A stretch of 64,000 nucleotides of DNA, taken from the NCBI GenBank assembly GCA_040757595.1, contig JBFLWP010000004.1, forward strand, positions 82,251-146,250, read 5' to 3'. Position 1 is the first letter of the stretch, and each line of letters opens with the position of its first letter. The translations under genes and the position numbers were made by a program. Source of the DNA: Nitrospirota bacterium (GTDB lineage Bacteria; Nitrospirota; Nitrospiria; Nitrospirales; Nitrospiraceae). Under the pieces are notes generated by a model, which saw only the letters and a list, made by a program, of their open reading frames with translations, did no database searches and was not told where the DNA came from. Below are positions 36,861 to 45,055 of the stretch, one piece after another.

Positions 36861-36901
36861 CGTCACCCGTCATTCGTCGTGCGAAGACGGGTGACGCGTG
36901 A
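36861..36901. repeat. Heptamer-type inverted repeat before the ATP-grasp-like gene
   Basis: GTCACCCGTC (36862-36871) and GACGGGTGAC (36886-36895) are a perfect 10-bp inverted pair with a 14-bp spacer. ACCCGTCATTCGTC and GTGACGCGTGAC extend the arms. The preferred GTG start of the next gene lies inside the right arm. Confidence 0.7.
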
Positions 36902-38489
36902 CCCAGACGACCGGCTGATGGCTCTCGCGCGCGATCTCACACACCCGACCAGGAACGCCGCCGACCTGCACCGGTGCGTCACCGTCCGGGACTCCCTCGT
37001 CCGCGACGGCCTGTATGACGCCGCAGGAGACGGCCAGGGGGGGGCAAGCACCCCGGTCGCGACCCGCTGGCGCATCGCTCCCGGTCCGTTCCTCCTCTCG
37101 CCCGCCGAGGCGCGCTTCTTCCACACGCTGGGGAACCATCTCCTGGCCTTTTACCGGGCGCTGAACCGCCTGTACCAGGAGAGCGTCCGGGGCACGCAGC
37201 CAGCCTGGGTGGCGGCTTACCTGGACCAGGGAAAGCCGGAGTCGCTCGTGGCCTACAGCCGCATGAAGCGGTTCAAGGACCTGCTGCCCGCCGTGATCCG
37301 GCCGGACATCATCCCGACGAACGAGGGGCCGACCGGACACCGGATGGCGATCACGGAGCTGGACTCGGTCCCCGGGGGCATCGGACTGACCGGCGCCCTC
37401 GGAAGGGTCTACGGTCAATGGTCAGTGGCCAGTGGTCAGTGCAAAGAAAATCAAACCGAATCTCTCACCACCACCCACCGATCGCCGCCCACCGACCACG
37501 AAACTTGGGAGATCGTCGGCGGCGCGGACGGGATGGTCCGGGGATTCGCCGCCATGGTGCGCCACCAGACGGCGGGCCGGGGCGGGTGCGTGGGGATCGT
37601 TGTATCGGAGGAGGGCAAGGATTACCGGCCGGAGATGACCTGGGTGGCGGCCCGGCTGCGAGAGGAGGGCCTCGACGCCCACTGTGTGGAGCCACGGGAG
37701 ATCCGGTTCACGGAAGAGACGCTGGTCCTGGATCGGGAAGGGTCGGCCAGGCCGGTTGCCCTCGTCTACCGGTTCTTCGAGCTGTTCGACCTGCCCAACG
37801 TGCCCAAGGCCGAGCTCATCATGTACAGCGCCAAGAAGGAGCGGACGGTCGTCACTCCTCCGTTCAAGCCGGCTCTGGAGGAAAAGCTGGCCTTCGCCCT
37901 GCTCCACCACCCGGTGCTGGCGCCCTTCTGGTCACGGGAGCTGGGCGAGGAGTCCTTCGCGCTGCTGAGCGACCTGGTGCCGAGAACCTGGATCCTGGAC
38001 CCCCGGCCCCTGCCGCCCTCGGCCGTGATTCCCAACCTGTCCGTGGCCGGCCGCGCCGTGGCCGACTGGCGAGACCTGGCCATCGCCTCGCAGAAGGACC
38101 GCCGGTACGCGGTGAAGCCGTCCGGATTCTCCGAGCTCGCCTGGGGCAGCCGGGGCGTGTCCGTCGGGCACGACCTGTCCCAGTCGGAGTGGGCGGACGT
38201 CCTGGACCAGGCGCTGGCTTCCTTTCCCACGACCCCGTACGTCCTGCAGGAATTCCACAAGGGCCGCCAGTTCGACCTCAGCTACCACGACGAGCGCACG
38301 GACGAGGTCGTCCCGATGGCCGGGCGCGCGCGCCTGTCCCCCTACTACTTCGTCACCGGCGACCGGGCGGAGCTGGCCGGCATCCTGGCCACCGTCTGTC
38401 CGCTGGACAAGAAGCTCATTCACGGGATGCGGGACGCGATCATGGTCCCCTGCGCGGTCTCAACCGGCGGGCACGAGGTACGAGGCTAG
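36891..38489 (+). CDS. ATP-grasp-like hypothetical protein with in-frame repeat insertion
   Basis: This protein has about 532 residues from the GTG at 36891 (ATG at 36918 is the alternative). AVKPSGFSELAWGSRGVSVG near residue 415 looks like the ATP-grasp nucleotide loop, and YVLQEFHKGRQFDLSYHD follows it. An upstream HRMAITELDSVPGGIG suggests a circularly permuted arrangement like glutathionylspermidine-synthase-type proteins. The reaction is unknown. Residues about 176-205 are encoded by a GGTCAGT-type heptamer element, and the C-terminal GGHEVRG falls in another. A remnant gene and a glutaredoxin-like gene follow. Confidence 0.65.
   Translation: MTRDPDDRLMALARDLTHPTRNAADLHRCVTVRDSLVRDGLYDAAGDGQGGASTPVATRWRIAPGPFLLSPAEARFFHTLGNHLLAFYRALNRLYQESVRGTQPAWVAAYLDQGKPESLVAYSRMKRFKDLLPAVIRPDIIPTNEGPTGHRMAITELDSVPGGIGLTGALGRVYGQWSVASGQCKENQTESLTTTHRSPPTDHETWEIVGGADGMVRGFAAMVRHQTAGRGGCVGIVVSEEGKDYRPEMTWVAARLREEGLDAHCVEPREIRFTEETLVLDREGSARPVALVYRFFELFDLPNVPKAELIMYSAKKERTVVTPPFKPALEEKLAFALLHHPVLAPFWSRELGEESFALLSDLVPRTWILDPRPLPPSAVIPNLSVAGRAVADWRDLAIASQKDRRYAVKPSGFSELAWGSRGVSVGHDLSQSEWADVLDQALASFPTTPYVLQEFHKGRQFDLSYHDERTDEVVPMAGRARLSPYYFVTGDRAELAGILATVCPLDKKLIHGMRDAIMVPCAVSTGGHEVRG
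37413..37501. repeat. Heptamer inverted repeat inside the ATP-grasp-like gene
   Basis: The left arm GGTCAATGGTCAGTGGCCAG plus TGGTCAGTG (unit GGTCAGT) faces a right arm of CACCACCCACCGATCGCCG plus CCCACCGACCACG. About 35 bp of spacer lies between. It is translated in frame, splitting TGALGRVYG from WEIVGGADGMVRG. Confidence 0.8.
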
Positions 38490-38640
38490 AGGCGCGAGGT
38501 AATGGGGAAGCAGGACTTCAGGGAATTGGTTGTATGGCAGAAGGCCAAAGACCTCGCCGTCGCCGTGTATCGCATCTCCGAGAGCGGAGCCCTAACAGGC
38601 TGCGCACCTCGCGCCCCGAGCCTCGCGCCTCGCACCCCAT
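38470..38640. repeat. Heptamer inverted repeat whose spacer holds a gene fragment
   Basis: The left arm GCACGAGGTACGAGGCTAGA plus GGCGCGAGG and the right arm GCACCTCGCGCCCCGAGCCT plus CGCGCCTCGCACC are imperfect reverse complements. The spacer of about 100 bp between them encodes the start of a four-helix-bundle protein. Confidence 0.7.
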
Positions 38641-38642
38641 GA
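38502..38642 (+). pseudogene. Truncated four-helix-bundle protein (S23/IVP family) fragment
   Basis: The frame starts MGKQDFRELVVWQKAKDLAV and continues AVYRISESGALT. This is the first helix of the four-helix-bundle family first seen as 23S rRNA intervening-sequence proteins. After about 32 codons it runs into the right arm of a heptamer repeat and stops. The remaining three helices are absent, so it is a remnant. Confidence 0.65.
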
Positions 38643-38672
38643 AATTGGCAAAGAGAGCATCCTGATTCTGCA

Positions 38673-39020
38673 ATGGCGCTCACCCTCTATCATGTGCATT
38701 GGTGTCCCGAGTGCGCGATCGTCCGCGAGAAGCTCGAGGAGCTGGGGCTGGAGTACGAGGACGTGGTCGTGCCGGACGTGCGCATGTTTCGGAAACAGGT
38801 GCACGAGGTCTCGGGACAGTATTACGTGCCCGTGCTGAAGGACGGCGATCTGGTCCTGACCGAGACCCGGGACATCCTGTCGCACCTCGACGCGCGGCAT
38901 GGGAAGGGCGGCTCCGGAACGGACGCCCCGCCCACGCCCGCCGCTCGAACCGACCGGAAACCCGACGCGCTGAGCGACGACGACCGGTATCCGTCGTGCC
39001 GCCTGTTCCCAGGGAAGTAG
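38673..39020 (+). CDS. Glutaredoxin-like / GST N-terminal-fold protein
   Basis: This 115-residue protein starts ALTLYHVHWCPECAIVREKL, with a CPEC active site. DVRMFRKQVHEVSGQYYVPV follows, with the cis-proline region and VLTETRDILSHLD. This is a thioredoxin-fold glutaredoxin; a thiol-disulfide or glutathione role is likely. The tail (about 85-115) is polar and probably disordered. It lies 22 bp before kamA. Confidence 0.85.
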   Translation: MALTLYHVHWCPECAIVREKLEELGLEYEDVVVPDVRMFRKQVHEVSGQYYVPVLKDGDLVLTETRDILSHLDARHGKGGSGTDAPPTPAARTDRKPDALSDDDRYPSCRLFPGK

Positions 39021-39042
39021 GACTGGCCGAAGGAGATCTGCG

Positions 39043-40209
39043 ATGGAGGACTGGAGAAAAAGCCTGGCCGAGAGCGTCGTGAAGCCTCGGGACTTGGCCA
39101 AGCACCTGGGCGTTGATCCCGAGGAGATCGAGGCCGTCGTCGGCGACTATCCGATGCGCATCACGCCGACCGTCCTGGCCACGATCAAGAAGCCGGGGGA
39201 CGCGATCTGGAAGCAGGTGGTGCCGGACCCGGCCGAGATGGCGGACTTCGACGCGCCCGACGACCCGCTCGAAGAAGACACGATGAGCCCGGTGCCGCAC
39301 CTGGTGCACCGCTATCCGGACCGGGTTCTCCTGATGGTCACCAACCAGTGCCCGATCTACTGCCGCTTCTGCACGCGCAAGCGGCTCGTCGGGAAGCCGG
39401 GATTCCTGAAGAAGGGCGAGCTGGACCGGGCGATCGCCTACCTGCGGGCCCACGCGGAGGTCCGCGACGTGATCCTGTCCGGCGGGGACCCGCTGCTCCT
39501 GCCCGACCACCTCCTGGAGCGGATCCTGAAAGCGCTGCGCACGATCCCGCACCTGGAGATCATCCGGCTCGGGTCCCGCGTGCCCGGCACCCTGCCGCAA
39601 CGCGTCACGCCGAAGCTCTGCGAGATCGTGAAAAAGTACCATCCGATCTACATGAACCTGCACTTCAACCACCCGGACGAGCTGACGCCCGAGGTCAAGG
39701 CCGCCTGCGGCATGCTCGCGGACGCGGGGGTGCCCCTGGGCGCCCAGACGGTGCTGCTCAAGGGCGTCAACGACGACCCTGAGGTGATGAAACGGCTGGT
39801 CCACCAACTGCTGCAGGCCCGGGTGAAACCCTATTACCTCTACCAGGCGGACCTGACCAAAGGTACCAACCACTTCCGGACCACGGTGGAGACCGGCATG
39901 GCCATCGTGCGCGCGCTGCAAGGCCACACGAGCGGGATGGCGGTCCCCCATTTCGTGATTGACGCGCCCGGAGGCGGCGGCAAGATCCCGATCCTCCCGC
40001 CCGACTACCTCGTGCACCTGGACGAGGACGGCGCCGTGCTCAAGAACTACGAGCACAAGACCTTCCACTACCCCCAGCCTGCGAACGGGAACGGCCCCTT
40101 CGACATGGCTCAGGGCAGGCGGGAGTTGCCCATGGTCGGGGCCCGTCGGACCAACGGCGGACAGCCGGCCCTGAGCGGATGCGGCAACGGACCGTTCGAG
40201 GTTCCGTGA
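39043..40209 (+). CDS. kamA: KamA-family radical SAM aminomutase (lysine 2,3-aminomutase type)
   Basis: This 388-residue enzyme has the radical-SAM cluster motif CPIYCRFCTRKR (C-x3-C-x2-C), LSGGDPLLLPD and HFNHPDELTPEV. The PLP-lysine region is GGGGKIPILPP. It moves an amino group between C2 and C3 of lysine (beta-lysine, as an osmolyte or for EF-P). The length fits the compact KamA/EpmB group. Neither an acetyltransferase (AblB) nor EF-P genes are in view, so the use of beta-lysine is open. Its end overlaps the dCTP deaminase GTG start. Confidence 0.92.
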   Translation: MEDWRKSLAESVVKPRDLAKHLGVDPEEIEAVVGDYPMRITPTVLATIKKPGDAIWKQVVPDPAEMADFDAPDDPLEEDTMSPVPHLVHRYPDRVLLMVTNQCPIYCRFCTRKRLVGKPGFLKKGELDRAIAYLRAHAEVRDVILSGGDPLLLPDHLLERILKALRTIPHLEIIRLGSRVPGTLPQRVTPKLCEIVKKYHPIYMNLHFNHPDELTPEVKAACGMLADAGVPLGAQTVLLKGVNDDPEVMKRLVHQLLQARVKPYYLYQADLTKGTNHFRTTVETGMAIVRALQGHTSGMAVPHFVIDAPGGGGKIPILPPDYLVHLDEDGAVLKNYEHKTFHYPQPANGNGPFDMAQGRRELPMVGARRTNGGQPALSGCGNGPFEVP

Positions 40210-41405
40210 CCAGACGCCAGCCCACCCAGTCCCGTCATACGTCACGGCACGGCATCCTGCCGTACCAGTCCGTCAAACGGCTGGTAGCCGACCGGGTCAT
40301 CCGGGCGGAGGCGCCGATCGAGGCCCGCCAGATCCAGCCGGCCAGCCTGGATTTGCGGCTGGGGAAGAAAGCCTACCGGCTGCTGAGCAGCTTCCTGCCC
40401 GAGCGTACGGAGATCCAGAGCCGCCTCAGCCTCCACGCCTCCTCCGAGCGCGACGTGCTGGACTTCTACAAGTCCGACCTCGTCATGTACGAGATGGATC
40501 TGCGCGACGGGGCGATCCTGGAAAAGGGCCACGTCTACCTCGTGCCTCTGCTGGAGAGCCTGCACCTGCCGCCGACGCTCCGGGCCAGGACCAATCCCAA
40601 GTCCTCCACCGGCCGTCTGGACGTCTTCACCCGGGTCATCACCGACCTCAACACCGGCTTCGACGAAATTCGGGCCGGCTATGCCGGGCCGCTCTATCTG
40701 GAAATCGTCCCCCGGTCCTTCACGATCCGGGTGAAGACCGGCCTCTCGCTGAACCAACTCCGCCTCGTCCAGGGGGACGCGGCCGTGTCCGACAGCCGCC
40801 TCCGCGATCTCCACCGGACCGAGCCCCTGCTCTATCACAACGTGACCGAAGAGAAGTCCGTGCCGCTGCGCGACCTGCGCATCGACCGCGGGCTCTTCCT
40901 GCGCGTGGACCTGCAGGGCTCCGACAGCCACCGCGAGGCGATCGTGGGCTACCGGGCCAAGAAGAACAGTCACGTGATCGACCTGGCCAAGATCGGCTAC
41001 TACGCCGCCCTGGACTTCTGGGACCCGATCCGGCGGAGCCGCAACAGCACGCTCCTGCTGGAGCCCGAAGAGTTCTACATCCTGGCGTCCAAGGAGCGGA
41101 TCCGCGTGCCGGTCGGTTATGCCGCCGAAATGGTGGCCTACGAGGCGGCCTGCGGCGAGCTCCGGACCCACTACGCCGGCTTTTTCGATCCGGGATTCGG
41201 GTACGGCGAGGGGGAGCTTCGCGGAACCCAGGCCGTGCTGGAAGTCCGGCCGCACGACGTTCCCTTCCTGATCCACGATGGACAAACCTTCTTCAAGGTT
41301 GTATACGAGAGGATGTCCGAGCTTCCCTCCCAGGTTTACGGAGCGGCCCTCGGGTCCTCGTATCAGCGGCAGGGCCTGACCCTCAGCAAGCACTTCAAAG
41401 CGTAA
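40206..41405 (+). CDS. dcd: 2'-deoxycytidine 5'-triphosphate deaminase (long DCD family)
   Basis: This 399-residue protein has IQPASLDLRLGKKAYRL and ARTNPKSSTGRLDVF in the first dUTPase-like half and EFYILASKERIRVPVGYAAE in the second. This is the double-length deaminase family that converts dCTP to dUTP. The start is GTG at 40206, overlapping the kamA stop (GTGA), so the two are translationally coupled. Confidence 0.9.
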   Translation: MTRRQPTQSRHTSRHGILPYQSVKRLVADRVIRAEAPIEARQIQPASLDLRLGKKAYRLLSSFLPERTEIQSRLSLHASSERDVLDFYKSDLVMYEMDLRDGAILEKGHVYLVPLLESLHLPPTLRARTNPKSSTGRLDVFTRVITDLNTGFDEIRAGYAGPLYLEIVPRSFTIRVKTGLSLNQLRLVQGDAAVSDSRLRDLHRTEPLLYHNVTEEKSVPLRDLRIDRGLFLRVDLQGSDSHREAIVGYRAKKNSHVIDLAKIGYYAALDFWDPIRRSRNSTLLLEPEEFYILASKERIRVPVGYAAEMVAYEAACGELRTHYAGFFDPGFGYGEGELRGTQAVLEVRPHDVPFLIHDGQTFFKVVYERMSELPSQVYGAALGSSYQRQGLTLSKHFKA

Positions 41406-41407
41406 CC

Positions 41408-41839
41408 ATGCCGATCTCCGACCCCGGCCAGCCCTCGACGAATCCCCCCGCGACGGGGCCGCAGCGCGAACCGCCCCGGACGACGCGCGACGCGGACCAG
41501 GCGCACGGGGAGGATCGCCAGCTCCAGACGGCCGAGATGATCGTCGGCACGGCCATGATGTTCATCGGCTTCCTGAACGTGTTCCTGTCCATCAGCAGCG
41601 GGTTCGAGATCAACGTGGTCCCGCTCATCCTCTACTTCGCCGGCATGGCGATCTGGGCCCATGCGAAGATCGCCAACCCCACGATCCGCTACATCGTCAT
41701 CACTGCGGCGGTCGCGCTCGCCCTGGGCTTCTTCCACTACGGGGAGGTGCTCTTCTGGCACAAGCAGGTGCTGTTCTGGGCCACGGTCGCGATGGTCGTG
41801 TTCTTCATGTTCAAGACGGCGGCGCCTTCCAAACCGTGA
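41408..41839 (+). CDS. Small membrane protein, unknown
   Basis: This 143-residue protein has a proline-rich polar N-terminus (about 1-40) followed by three to four hydrophobic helices (about 43-62, 68-85, 93-110, 117-136). No family is recognised. It starts 2 bp after the dCTP deaminase stop and is probably in that operon. Confidence 0.75.
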   Translation: MPISDPGQPSTNPPATGPQREPPRTTRDADQAHGEDRQLQTAEMIVGTAMMFIGFLNVFLSISSGFEINVVPLILYFAGMAIWAHAKIANPTIRYIVITAAVALALGFFHYGEVLFWHKQVLFWATVAMVVFFMFKTAAPSKP

Positions 41840-41929
41840 GCGGCCGGCGGTTGAGCGATCAACGCCCGGCTCGTTCCGTGAAGACCTGGCTAAAAGCTGA
41901 CGGCTAAGAGCGGATCGCCGTCTCCCGTG

Positions 41930-42631
41930 ATGCTCACCATCAGCGTCGTCATCCCCGCCCTGAACGAAGAGACCGTCCTGCCGCAGACTCTGGCCCACGC
42001 CGCCAAACTGGGATTCGACGAAGTAGTCGTCGTGGACGGAGGCAGCCGGGACCGCACCACCGAGCTCCTGGCTCCCTACCTGTCCGCCCGCGCCCCTTTT
42101 CCCATCACCCTGATCACGGCGCCACCGGGCCGCGCCAGCCAGATGAACCTCGGAGCCGCGGCGAGCCGCGGGGAGGTCCTGCTGTTCCTGCACGCCGACA
42201 CGCTCCTGCCCGCCGAGGCCAAGGCCGAGATCCTCGCCGCACTGAACGATCCCGCCTGCGTCGGCGGGCGGTTCGACGTGCGGTTCGAGCGGGATTCTGG
42301 CTGGGGCTGGGTGATCAGCCGCATGATGAACCTGCGCTCCCGCCTGAGCGGCATCGCGACCGGCGACCAGGCGATCTTCGTCAGACGCGCGGCCTTCGAG
42401 CGGCTGGGGGGCTTCGCTGATCTTCCCCTCATGGAGGACGTGGACTTCAGCCGGCGCCTCAAGCGAATCGGGCCGGTGGCCCCGCTCCGGGCGAAAGTGG
42501 TAACCTCCTACCGGCGCTGGGAACGGTCCGGGCCGGTCCGCACGATCCTGTTGATGTGGACGCTCCGATTCCTCTACTGGCTGGGCGTCAGCCCTCGCAC
42601 ACTCAGCCGATTTTACGGCATTGTGCGATAG
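41930..42631 (+). CDS. Family 2 glycosyltransferase (TIGR04283-like)
   Basis: This 233-residue GT-A enzyme starts MLTISVVIPALNEETVLP. It has EVVVVDGGSRDRTTELL, the LFLHADTLLP acidic motif and GDQAIFVRRAAFERLGGF, ending in a hydrophobic stretch (about 205-222). Members of this group are often paired with TIGR04282 proteins, and one follows here. The sugar and acceptor are unknown. A GTG lies 3 bp before the ATG. Heptamer-like GCTAAAAGCTGACGGCTAAG sequence precedes the start. Confidence 0.9.
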   Translation: MLTISVVIPALNEETVLPQTLAHAAKLGFDEVVVVDGGSRDRTTELLAPYLSARAPFPITLITAPPGRASQMNLGAAASRGEVLLFLHADTLLPAEAKAEILAALNDPACVGGRFDVRFERDSGWGWVISRMMNLRSRLSGIATGDQAIFVRRAAFERLGGFADLPLMEDVDFSRRLKRIGPVAPLRAKVVTSYRRWERSGPVRTILLMWTLRFLYWLGVSPRTLSRFYGIVR

Positions 42632-42640
42632 CGTGCGCGT

Positions 42641-42722
42641 GCAAGGGGTACGAGGCTAGAGGCAATGGGCCTTCAATCCGAAAAGAAATCCCCTCGCCCC
42701 TCGCCCCTGGCCTCTCGCCCCA
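42641..42722. repeat. Heptamer inverted repeat covering the start of the TIGR04282 gene
   Basis: The left arm GCAAGGGGTACGAGGCTAGA plus GGC pairs loosely with the right arm CCCTCGCCCCTCGCCCCTGG plus CCTCTCGCCCC. The first 20 or so codons of the next gene lie inside it. Confidence 0.65.
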
Positions 42723-43486
42723 AGGCATCAGATGCGGCCTTGGTGATCTTCGGCAAGGCGCCGATTCCCGGCCAGGTGAAGACCCGCCTCTGCCCGCCCC
42801 TGACCGGGGACGAGGCCGCCACGCTCCAGGGCACCCTCGTGCTCGACGTCGTCGAGCGGAGCCGGGCCGTCGAGCGGCAATTGGACCGGTTCCTCGCCTG
42901 CTCGCCGTCGCGCGAGCATCCGTTCTTCAAGGTCATGGAGGGCCGTCACGGGGTGAGGCTCCTCGATCAGGTCGGTCCCGACGTCGGCGCCCGCATGGCC
43001 CAGGTGTTTGAAGAGCTTTTCGGGTTGGGCTATCGAAAGGTGGTGATGGTCGGGACTGACGTGCCGACGCTGCAGCCTTCTTCGTTGCTGGAGGCCCACA
43101 AGCGGCTGGACGACCATGACCTCGTCCTCGGCCCGGCCCAGGACGGAGGCTATTTCCTCATCGGGCTGACGAGGCCGACCCCGGATCTCTTCCAGGACAT
43201 CCCCTGGTCCACCGACCAGGTTCGAGCCCTGACGTTGAAAAAAGCAGAAGCGCTGGGCCTGAAGGTCGCCCAGTTGGCGATGGACCGGGACCTGGACACG
43301 GTCGAGGACCTGCTCGCTTTCGCGCAGGAGGCCGGGCTGGAGGCACGAGGCCCGAGGGGAGGAGCAAGGGAATCCGCCATTCACCCCGCGCCCCGCGCCC
43401 CGCGCCTGTCAGCCCGCACCGCCGGCGTGCTCAGGATGCTGGCCGAGCGGCTGCGATCCAGAACGGACGTGAGGCGTGAGACGTAA
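42665..43486 (+). CDS. TIGR04282 (DUF2064) family glycosyltransferase-like protein
   Basis: This 273-residue protein has its conserved core from about residue 23: ALVIFGKAPIPGQVKTRLCP, VVMVGTDVPTLQPSSL and LVLGPAQDGGYFLIGL. It has the nucleotide-sugar transferase fold and is commonly encoded next to TIGR04283 enzymes, as here. The first 20 residues and residues about 225-250 are repeat-encoded. The core, not the ends, is probably the functional unit. The start at 42665 may be artificial. Confidence 0.85.
   Translation: MGLQSEKKSPRPSPLASRPKASDAALVIFGKAPIPGQVKTRLCPPLTGDEAATLQGTLVLDVVERSRAVERQLDRFLACSPSREHPFFKVMEGRHGVRLLDQVGPDVGARMAQVFEELFGLGYRKVVMVGTDVPTLQPSSLLEAHKRLDDHDLVLGPAQDGGYFLIGLTRPTPDLFQDIPWSTDQVRALTLKKAEALGLKVAQLAMDRDLDTVEDLLAFAQEAGLEARGPRGGARESAIHPAPRAPRLSARTAGVLRMLAERLRSRTDVRRET
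43340..43407. repeat. Heptamer inverted repeat in the 3' part of the TIGR04282 gene
   Basis: The left arm GGAGGCACGAGGCCCGAGGG and the right arm CACCCCGCGCCCCGCGCCCC plus GCGCC are opposed. It is translated in frame as an Ala/Arg/Pro-rich tail. Confidence 0.65.
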
Positions 43487-43493
43487 GACGTGG
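43466..43493. repeat. Half element: four GACGTGA-type heptamers
   Basis: GACGTGA, GGCGTGA, GACGTAA and GACGTGG stand in tandem, with no opposite arm. It covers the TIGR04282 stop and lies 37 bp before the SDR start. Confidence 0.75.
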
Positions 43494-43530
43494 TGTTAGG
43501 AACATGGAAGGATAAAGAAGAGGTGCGAGT

Positions 43531-44265
43531 ATGAACGAGCGAGTCGCTCTCATTACTGGCGGGGCGCGGGGCATCGGACGCGCCATCGCTCTGGACCTGG
43601 CCGCCCGGCACTGGGCCGTCGCCGTCTGCTACCGTTCAAGTGAAAAGGACGCGGCCGAGACGAGCAAGGCCATCACCGAGCGCGGCGGGAAAGCCCTGGC
43701 GGTCCGCGCGGACGTGTCGGACCCATCGGCAGCCACCCAACTGGTCCGGCAGGTCGAACGGGCCTGGGGCCGGATTGACGCCCTCATCAACTGCGCCGGG
43801 CCCTACCACCGGGTGAACCTGCTGGAGGAGACGGCGGAGGGCTGGGCGGCGATGTTCGCGAACAACCTGCACCCGGTCTTCTACCTGAGCCAGGCGGTGG
43901 CGCCGGGGATGAAGGCCCGCAAGTCCGGGCGGATCGTCTCGTTCAGCATGGCCAACGCCGACCAGATGGTGGCGCAGCCGGACGTGACCGCCCACTACAT
44001 CGCCAAGGCGGGCGTCCTGATCCTGACCCGCTCGCTGGCCAAGGTGCTGGCGCCGCACGGGATCACGGTCAACGCCGTCTCTCCCGGCTTCATCAACTCC
44101 GGGAGCGCGCCGCCGGAGGAATTGGCCGGGATGACGAAACGGATTCCAGCCGGCTATGTCGGGGAGGTGGCCGATACGGTGGCGGCCGTGCGGTTCCTGC
44201 TCTCGGACGAGGCCCGCTACGTGACCGGCACGAACATCCACGTCAGCGGCGGCTGGGGGATCTGA
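43531..44265 (+). CDS. Short-chain dehydrogenase/reductase (FabG-like)
   Basis: This 244-residue protein has the cofactor loop LITGGARGIGRAIALD, LINCAGPYHR in place of the usual NNAG, and the catalytic Tyr-x3-Lys in HYIAKAG. GRIVSFSMANAD supplies the serine, and the C-terminal VTGTNIHVSGGWGI is typical. It is probably an NADP-dependent reductase. A fatty-acid or pteridine substrate is possible but not shown by context. GAAGAGGTGCGAGT precedes the ATG. Confidence 0.9.
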   Translation: MNERVALITGGARGIGRAIALDLAARHWAVAVCYRSSEKDAAETSKAITERGGKALAVRADVSDPSAATQLVRQVERAWGRIDALINCAGPYHRVNLLEETAEGWAAMFANNLHPVFYLSQAVAPGMKARKSGRIVSFSMANADQMVAQPDVTAHYIAKAGVLILTRSLAKVLAPHGITVNAVSPGFINSGSAPPEELAGMTKRIPAGYVGEVADTVAAVRFLLSDEARYVTGTNIHVSGGWGI

Positions 44266-44266
44266 A

Positions 44267-44344
44267 TAACCGTGAAGGGTGACGGGTTTCCAGATAAGTC
44301 CAACTCCCTTCCCACCCATCACGCATCACTCATCACGCGCCACT
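44267..44344. repeat. Heptamer inverted repeat between SDR and Grx4 genes
   Basis: The left arm CGTGAAGGGTGACGGG and the right arm CACCCATCACGCATCACTCA plus TCACGCGCC are opposed around a spacer of about 35 bp. The right arm reaches into the grxD stop codon region. Confidence 0.7.
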
Positions 44345-44665
44345 GCTTTTAAAGGCCGCCTTCAGGAGCGGCTCAATCTCGCCTTTCTTTTCCATCGGGT
44401 CCAGGATGTCGGTGTCCCCGTAGAACTGGCCGTTGATGAAGACCTTGGGCAGGGTCGGCCAGTTCGTCATCTTGGACAGGGCCTCCCGCTTGGCCGGGTT
44501 CGGGAGCACGTCAATGACTTCGTACGGATAGCCGTACTTGTCGAAGAACTGCATGGTCTCCCTGGTGAACCCGCACATGGGCATCTGCTTGGTGCCCTTC
44601 CCGTAGATGAGAATCTTGTGCGCCCTGATCTCCCGCTGAATTTCCTCTTCTATCGGATCAGCCAT
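44333..44665 (-). CDS. grxD: Monothiol glutaredoxin (Grx4 family) with CGFT site
   Basis: This 110-residue protein starts MADPIEEEIQREIRAHKILI and has KGTKQMPMCGFTRETM, where the usual site is CGFS. LPKVFINGQFYGDTDIL follows. CGFS glutaredoxins bind a 2Fe-2S cluster with glutathione and work with BolA. The bolA gene lies directly upstream on the same strand, supporting that role. The Ser-to-Thr change is unusual but keeps a hydroxyl. Confidence 0.92.
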   Translation of the reverse strand: MADPIEEEIQREIRAHKILIYGKGTKQMPMCGFTRETMQFFDKYGYPYEVIDVLPNPAKREALSKMTNWPTLPKVFINGQFYGDTDILDPMEKKGEIEPLLKAAFKSSGA

Positions 44666-44699
44666 CGCGTCACCTCCGGCCAGGTTGTTTCACGCTCCC

Positions 44700-44731
44700 C
44701 GTCTTACGTTTCACCTTTCACGTTTCACGAT
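44700..44731. repeat. Half element of TTTCACG heptamers at the bolA 3' end
   Basis: CTTACGTTTCACCTTTCACG plus TTTCACGA is a tandem of TTTCACG units. It overlaps the bolA stop on the minus strand. Confidence 0.7.
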
Positions 44732-44964
44732 CCGTCCGGCGTTTCCGCCTTGATTTCCAGCGCGTGGATGCGTCCGTCCTTCATCGGCGCGTCCAGCGCC
44801 TGGTAGACCATCCGGTGCCGATCCAGCAGGTTCTTCCCCTCGAACAGGCTCGAGATGACCCGGACGGCCAGATGGTCCATCGTGCCGGTCTTGTCCGTCA
44901 CGGACACGGTCGCATCCGGCATGGCCTGCCGGATATAGTGGGTCAAGGTCTCGGGATTGATCAT
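44725..44964 (-). CDS. bolA: BolA family protein
   Basis: This 79-residue protein has VSVTDKTGTMDHLAVRVIS and LLDRHRMVYQAL, ending DGRIHALEIKAETPD. These are the class II KH-like BolA features, including the histidine that helps bind a shared cluster. ATG at 44964 is preceded by AAGGAAAGG. Followed by grxD, giving the usual BolA-Grx pair for Fe-S and iron homeostasis. Confidence 0.93.
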   Translation of the reverse strand: MINPETLTHYIRQAMPDATVSVTDKTGTMDHLAVRVISSLFEGKNLLDRHRMVYQALDAPMKDGRIHALEIKAETPDGS

Positions 44965-45055
44965 CGTCGCCTTTCCTTCTCCGCAGCGAACGCTGGTAGA
45001 ATAGCGCAGCCCCCGCGGCCAATTCAACGATCGAACAGAAGCCCGAGAAGCCCAA

